From the NCBI RefSeq assembly GCF_031628175.1, contig NZ_JAVLVT010000003.1:124001-188000 (forward strand): a DNA stretch of 64,000 bases, in the 5' to 3' direction. The position numbers were made by a program, and so were the translations under genes. Shown here in pieces: positions 59,922 to 64,000 of the stretch. The notes below the pieces were generated by a model, which worked only from the letters and a program-made list of their open reading frames with translations, was not told where the DNA came from and did not search any database. Position 1 is the stretch's first letter, and every line of letters starts with the position of its first letter. This DNA is from Lipingzhangella_A rawalii. GTDB lineage: Bacteria; Actinomycetota; Actinomycetes; Streptosporangiales; Streptosporangiaceae.

Positions 59922-60797
59922 ATGTCCGAACTCCCGCTGCTCATCGCCGTGACCGCCGGGATGTTGGCCGTGCTGAACCCGTGCGGCTTCGCCATGCTGC
60001 CCGGCTATCTGGCACTGCTGCTGGCCCGGGACACCGAAGAAGCCTCGCCGTTGCGGGCGATGGGGCGAGCCGTGGCGACCACGGCGGCCATGACCTCGGG
60101 CTTCGTTGTGGTGTTCGGCGGCTTCGCGCTGGCGGTGACGCCGTTGGCCGTGTCCGTCGAGCCCTACCTGCCGTGGTTGACGATCGTGATCGGGCTGGCC
60201 CTGTGTGGGCTGGGGGTGTGGCTGCTGGCTGGGCGTCAACTGACGCTGCTGCTGCCAAAGTTTTCCCCTGGCCGCCCGACACGATCGCTACGGTGGGCCT
60301 TCACCTACGGGCTGAGCTACGCGGTGGCGTCCCTGTCCTGCACCGTAGGGCCGTTCCTCGCGCTGGTCGCCAGCGCCCTGCGCACCGGGAGCGTCCCGGG
60401 CGTGCTGGGAATGTTCCTCGCCTACACCGTCGGTATGGGGATGGTCATCGGGGTGCTCACCATCGGCACGGCCCTGGCCCGGGACGGGGTAGCGCACCGG
60501 CTGCGCCGGCTGCTTCCGCACGTCACGCGGGCCAGTGGTGCGCTGCTGCTCCTGGCGGGCAGCTACGTGGCCTATTACGGAATATTCGAGCTGCGCACCC
60601 TCGCCGCTGGCACGGCCCAGGACCCGGTGATTGGCACCGCGATCCGGGCGCAGGCCGCACTCGGCCGCTGGCTGGCGGAGATCGGCCCAGGGTGGGTGGC
60701 CGCGGCCGCACTGCTCGCGCTCGTGCTTCCGGTCGCGGTCCGCATACTGTGGCCCCGGCGCACCATGGCGGCCGTCCGGGAGCCGAGCCAGGATTGA
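59922..60797 (+). CDS. CcdA/DsbD-type membrane electron transporter
   Basis: About 291 residues with roughly six to eight helices. The two family cysteines sit in NPCGFAM (Cys21) and SLSCTVGPF, in symmetric helices, as expected for CcdA proteins that pass electrons from cytoplasmic thioredoxin to extracytoplasmic proteins. Here the recipient is most simply the adjacent TlpA-like lipoprotein. ATG at 59922. It is the last gene of the operon and converges on the acyltransferase gene across a strong hairpin. Confidence 0.9.
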   Translation: MSELPLLIAVTAGMLAVLNPCGFAMLPGYLALLLARDTEEASPLRAMGRAVATTAAMTSGFVVVFGGFALAVTPLAVSVEPYLPWLTIVIGLALCGLGVWLLAGRQLTLLLPKFSPGRPTRSLRWAFTYGLSYAVASLSCTVGPFLALVASALRTGSVPGVLGMFLAYTVGMGMVIGVLTIGTALARDGVAHRLRRLLPHVTRASGALLLLAGSYVAYYGIFELRTLAAGTAQDPVIGTAIRAQAALGRWLAEIGPGWVAAAALLALVLPVAVRILWPRRTMAAVREPSQD

Positions 60798-60813
60798 CGC
60801 CCGGCCCCAGACG

Positions 60814-60851
60814 CCGATGGTCCGCGCCGGCGTTCCGGCGCGGACCATCGG
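60814..60851. terminator. Perfect 17-bp hairpin between convergent genes
   Basis: CCGATGGTCCGCGCCGG (60814-60830) and CCGGCGCGGACCATCGG (60835-60851) form a 17-bp stem with loop CGTT, ending two bases before the acyltransferase stop codon (60853-60855). No T-tract; bidirectional hairpins of this strength can still end transcription in high-GC bacteria. Confidence 0.8.
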
Positions 60852-60852
60852 A

Positions 60853-61995
60853 TCAGACGCGCTCCACGAGCGTGACGTTGGCCTGGCCACCGCCCTCGCA
60901 CATGGTCTGGAGCCCGTAACGGCCCTCGGTGCGGTGCAGCTCGTAGACGAGCTTGGTCATGAGCACAGAACCGGTGGCGCCGAGGGGATGGCCGAGCGCG
61001 ATGGCCCCACCGTTGGGGTTGGTGCGCCCCAGGTCTGCTCCGGTCTCCTTGGCCCAGGCCAGGGGCACCGGCGCGAAGGCCTCGTTGACCTCGAACACGT
61101 CAATATCCCCGATGTCGAGGCCGGCCTTGCGCAGGGCTCGCTGGGTGGCGGGAATCGGTGCGGTGAGCATGTACACCGGGTCGTCTCCCACCACGTCCAG
61201 CTGCACCACCCGGGCCAGCGGCTGGAGCCCGTGCTCGTTCACGGCGCGTTCCGAGGCGAGCAGCAGCGCGCCCGCGCCGACAGACATCTGGCTGGCGACG
61301 GCAGCCGTGAGGGCCCATCCCTCGCGGATCGGATCCAGTTGGCTCATGCGCTCCAGGCTGGTGTCTGCGCGGGCCCCCTCATCCTGAGTGACGCCGTTGT
61401 AGGGGGTGATCTCGGAGGTGAAGCGGCCCGCCTCGATCGCGGCGACGGCGCGGCGGTGGCTCTCCAGCGCGAAGGCTTCCAGATCCTCGCGGCTGAATCC
61501 CCACTTCTCGCACATGAGCTGGGCGCCCCGGAACTGGGAGATCTCCTGGTCACCGTAGCGCTGGGTCCAGTCGTCACCGAAGAGTGCGAGGCCGTGCTCC
61601 AGAGCGAAACCCACGTTGGCGCCCATCGGCACCATGGCCATGTTCTCCACTCCCCCGGCCAGCACCAGGTCCTGGGTTCCGGACATGACGCCCTGGGCGG
61701 CGAAGTGCACGGCCTGTTGGGAGGAGCCGCACTGGCGGTCGATCGTGACACCGGGGGTGCTCTCCGGCAGACCCGCGGAGAGCCAGGCTGTGCGGGCCAC
61801 GTCCAGAGCCTGGGGGCCGACCTGGGACACGCAGCCCAGGATCACGTCCTCGACGGCGGCCGGGTCGACATCGGCGCGCCGCACCACTTCCGCCAGCACG
61901 TGGGCCGCCAGATCCGCGGGGTGCGCCTGGGCCAGTCCCCCCTTGCGGGTGCCGACCGGGGTTCGCACCGCGCCGACAATGTACGCCTCTGCCAT
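60853..61995 (-). CDS. Acetyl-CoA acyltransferase (thiolase)
   Basis: About 380 residues of the thiolase fold. Active Cys89 in DRQCGSSQQA, AVNEAFAPV-type (VNEAFAP), IALGHPLGATG with the His, and the second Cys in MCEGGGQANV are all present, so it is an active acetyl-CoA or 3-ketoacyl-CoA thiolase; the short loop sizes favour FadA/PhaA-like degradative types. ATG at 61995. Upstream lies a palindromic site (62029-62045) resembling those bound by TetR regulators of acyl-CoA metabolism. It shares this upstream region with the MFS gene, which is on the same strand and ends 87 bases away. Confidence 0.93.
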   Translation of the reverse strand: MAEAYIVGAVRTPVGTRKGGLAQAHPADLAAHVLAEVVRRADVDPAAVEDVILGCVSQVGPQALDVARTAWLSAGLPESTPGVTIDRQCGSSQQAVHFAAQGVMSGTQDLVLAGGVENMAMVPMGANVGFALEHGLALFGDDWTQRYGDQEISQFRGAQLMCEKWGFSREDLEAFALESHRRAVAAIEAGRFTSEITPYNGVTQDEGARADTSLERMSQLDPIREGWALTAAVASQMSVGAGALLLASERAVNEHGLQPLARVVQLDVVGDDPVYMLTAPIPATQRALRKAGLDIGDIDVFEVNEAFAPVPLAWAKETGADLGRTNPNGGAIALGHPLGATGSVLMTKLVYELHRTEGRYGLQTMCEGGGQANVTLVERV

Positions 61996-62026
61996 GGTTC
62001 ACTCCTGGGACGGTCGCTGCACTCTT

Positions 62027-62048
62027 TGACCGAACGATATTCGGTTCA
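62027..62048 (-). promoter_or_regulatory. TetR-type palindrome before the thiolase
   Basis: ACCGAA-CGATA-TTCGGT (62029-62045) is a perfect 6-bp-arm dyad, with flanking TGA and TCA extending it by one-base-offset pairing. It resembles TetR-type operators of fatty-acid degradation genes (ACCGAAC/GTTCGGT arms). Placed 30 to 50 bases before the thiolase start. Confidence 0.5.
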
Positions 62049-62082
62049 CGTTGATGGTCAACGGTCGGGGTCGGTTGGTGGC

Positions 62083-64000
62083 TCAGTTCCGCCACTCGGT
62101 GCAGGTTTCGTCGGCGTCGGCGACGTCCCCCAGCAGCTGGTGGGACAGTCGCCGCAGCAGCTCTACCAGTTCGGGATGCTCTTCGGCGGAGAGCCCCTGG
62201 AGGGCCTCGCGCAGGGCAGTGCCCTGCGCCGCGAACAACTGGTGTGCCGCACGGGTGCCCTGCTGGCTCAGCGTCCAGGTGTCGGTATCCGCGTCCAGGA
62301 GGCCGCAGCGGTCCAGCTCGTTGCGGATTGGTTCCAGGTCGGCGGGGCTGATCTGGGCGCGGGCCGCGAGTGCGGCGTCCGAGAGCGGCCCGGATGCCGC
62401 CAGGTGGGTCACTGCCCAGCTTGCTCCGGGGGAGAGGTCCACTCCGGCCGCCTCGGCGAGCCGCGTATAGGCCCGCCTGGGGCCGTCGCGTCCCCACAGT
62501 TGGTAGACGAGCTGTTCCACCTCGTCCATGGCGCTGCGGTCGGTGCGCACCGGTGCGACGACCTCGTCCAGGTCAGGTGTTCGGATGGTTTCCCGGAGTG
62601 GCAGCTCCCGCAGCACCAGTGCCAGGAGCAGCGCCAGAACGGCCAGGGGTACCGCGGCGAGGAACACGAGGTCGATCGCATCGGCGTAGGCCTGGAGAAA
62701 ATCCGCCTGGACCGCGGGCGGGAGGCGGTCCACCTGCTGCGGGTCGGCTTGGAGGTCCTCGACGGACATCCCGGGCGGCAGGGTGACCTCGTCGGAGCGT
62801 GCGGCGAGATTCGCGGCGAGCTGCCCCGAGAAGATCCCCCCGAACACCGAGGTGCCAAAGGCGCCGCCGATCGATCGGGTGAAACTCGCCGCGGAGGTGG
62901 TGGCTCCCAGGTCCGCGTAGCTGGCGGCGTTCTGCATCGCCGTGACGACCACCTGCATGATCAGGCCGAGTCCCAGACCGAGCAGGAGAATGTAGGCAGC
63001 CATTTCCGGATACGGCGTGTCGGGCCCGAGGCGGGTCAGCAGCGCGAGTGCGATGCCCACCACGACGGAGCCGAGGATCGGGAACACCTTATAGCGTCCC
63101 GTGCGGGTGACCAGGACCCCGCTGCCGATGGACGTGGTGAGCATCCCCACCACCATGGGGATCAGGGCCAGACCGGAATTCGTGGGGGTGTAGCCGTGCA
63201 CGACCTGGAGGAACAGCGGCAGGAAGGTCATCGAGCCCATCATGGCGAAGCCGATACAGAAGGTGAGCCCCATCCCGACCCGAAGCACCGGGTTGGCGAA
63301 CAGACGCAGCGGCAGCACGGGTTCGGCCGCGCGACGGGCGCTGAGCCACCACAGCACCCCGAACCCGAGCGCGCCCAGGCCCAGCCCGAGAATCACCGGG
63401 GAGGTCCAGTCGTAGCTGCTGCCGGCCCAGGAAGCCAGCAGGGTCACGCACACCGCGGCTCCCGCGATCAGCACCGCCCCGATGTAGTCCACCCGGTGCT
63501 GCACCCGAAGCTCGCTGCGCGGCAGCACCACCAGCACCACGACCAGCACCACCGCGCCCAGGGGCAGGTTGATGTAGAACACCCAGTGCCAGGAGAGATG
63601 GTCGACGAACAGGCCGCCCAGGAGTGGCCCGGCCACGCTGGCCACGCCAAACGCGGCACCGATGAACCCCTGGTAACGTCCTCGTTCCCGTGGCGAGACC
63701 ACGTCTCCGACGATCGCCATGGCCAGGGTCATCAGGCCGCCCCCACCGATGCCCTGGAGACCGCGGAACAGGATCAGCTGCATCATGTCCTGGGACATGC
63801 CGCACAGGGCCGAGCCCACCAGGAACACGACGATGCAGGCCAGGAAAACGACCTTCCGCCCGTAGAGGTCTCCGAGCTTGCCCCACAGTGGGGTGCTGAC
63901 CGTCACCGCCAGGAGGTAGGCGGTCACCACCCAGGACAGGTGGTTGAGCCCGCCCAGGTCGGACACGATCGTGGGCAGGGCCGTGGCAACGATGGTCTGG
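62083..64000 (-). CDS. DHA2-type MFS drug exporter fused to a MarR-like winged helix (5' end cut)
   Basis: At least 627 residues, N-terminus beyond the window. The frame stays open to base 64000 with QTIVATALPTIVSDLGG, the DHA2 motif. Visible are TM helices with LYGRKVVF (motif A), RGLQGIGGGGLM and SPRERGRYQGFIGAAFGVASVAGPLLGG. After about 14 helices the last 150 residues form a cytoplasmic MarR-like winged helix (AYTRLAEAAGVDLSPGASWAVTHLAASGPLSDAALAARAQISPADLEPI). Exporters of this type expel cationic or aromatic drugs. The fused domain could let the pump sense its substrate, but I know of no biochemical proof. Confidence 0.88.
   Translation of the reverse strand, partial: QTIVATALPTIVSDLGGLNHLSWVVTAYLLAVTVSTPLWGKLGDLYGRKVVFLACIVVFLVGSALCGMSQDMMQLILFRGLQGIGGGGLMTLAMAIVGDVVSPRERGRYQGFIGAAFGVASVAGPLLGGLFVDHLSWHWVFYINLPLGAVVLVVVLVVLPRSELRVQHRVDYIGAVLIAGAAVCVTLLASWAGSSYDWTSPVILGLGLGALGFGVLWWLSARRAAEPVLPLRLFANPVLRVGMGLTFCIGFAMMGSMTFLPLFLQVVHGYTPTNSGLALIPMVVGMLTTSIGSGVLVTRTGRYKVFPILGSVVVGIALALLTRLGPDTPYPEMAAYILLLGLGLGLIMQVVVTAMQNAASYADLGATTSAASFTRSIGGAFGTSVFGGIFSGQLAANLAARSDEVTLPPGMSVEDLQADPQQVDRLPPAVQADFLQAYADAIDLVFLAAVPLAVLALLLALVLRELPLRETIRTPDLDEVVAPVRTDRSAMDEVEQLVYQLWGRDGPRRAYTRLAEAAGVDLSPGASWAVTHLAASGPLSDAALAARAQISPADLEPIRNELDRCGLLDADTDTWTLSQQGTRAAHQLFAAQGTALREALQGLSAEEHPELVELLRRLSHQLLGDVADADETCTEWRN

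Overview
The window comes from a high-GC actinomycete. The composition is strongly G+C-rich, GTG starts are common, ribosome-binding sites are GGAGG-like, and the content is typical of the group: a WXG100/EccC/EccD type VII secretion locus, a Streptomyces-type SAM methyltransferase, a LacI-controlled polysaccharide locus and PKS-type genes. The gene mix suggests Nocardiopsaceae or a close relative, but this is inference. Both ends cut genes: a chromate transporter on the left and an MFS exporter on the right.

Layout. 1-9.4 kb: chromate transporter; an FMN reductase and a tandem cupin behind a MerR-type 19-bp-spaced promoter; a DUF4173 membrane protein; a molybdate operon (HTH-TOBE protein, ModA, ModB, ModC); a small acidic ORF; tRNA-Arg(ACG) with a strong terminator. 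9.5-10.2 kb: copies of a dispersed repeat abutting a decayed TetR gene. 10.4-16.7 kb (minus strand): a compact polyketide-type operon, ACP > ketosynthase > SDR reductase > a 1294-residue thioesterase-ketosynthase-acyl-CoA-oxidase-like fusion. 17-30.6 kb: a mannan utilisation locus.

30.6-42 kb: two SAM methyltransferases, a fructosamine-kinase-like gene, an M20 amidohydrolase, a TRIC-type channel, a GntR/FCD regulator and pxpABC (5-oxoprolinase), and an ABM-domain gene divergent from one methyltransferase. 42.4-57 kb: a type VII secretion locus (kinase with extracytoplasmic domain, small TM protein, two WXG100-like proteins, lipoprotein, EccC; divergent EccD), then a three-gene cargo module whose last two genes are strikingly A+T-rich. 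57.5-64 kb: a small membrane protein, a DUF3179 lipoprotein / thioredoxin-like lipoprotein / CcdA operon, an acetyl-CoA acyltransferase, and a DHA2-type MFS exporter fused to a MarR-like domain.

How genes work together. The mannan locus gives a complete inferred route: secreted GH5 mannanase cuts mannan, a Dpp/Opp-type ABC importer takes up manno-oligosaccharides, GH2 beta-mannosidase releases mannose, an AGE-family isomerase converts mannose to fructose, and a PfkB fructokinase yields fructose-6-phosphate. Similar 16-bp palindromes (core ACTTAnnCGnTTnAGT) sit before the mannanase and the importer, with weaker matches before the fructokinase and lacI, so one LacI regulon is predicted.

Most unusual items: the TE-KS-acyl-CoA-oxidase fusion, whose oxidase domain appears to lack the catalytic Glu; the low-GC type VII cargo module beside eccD; the family of about nine repeat copies lying in intergenic gaps, mostly as inverted pairs; and the DUF3179-redoxin-CcdA operon.
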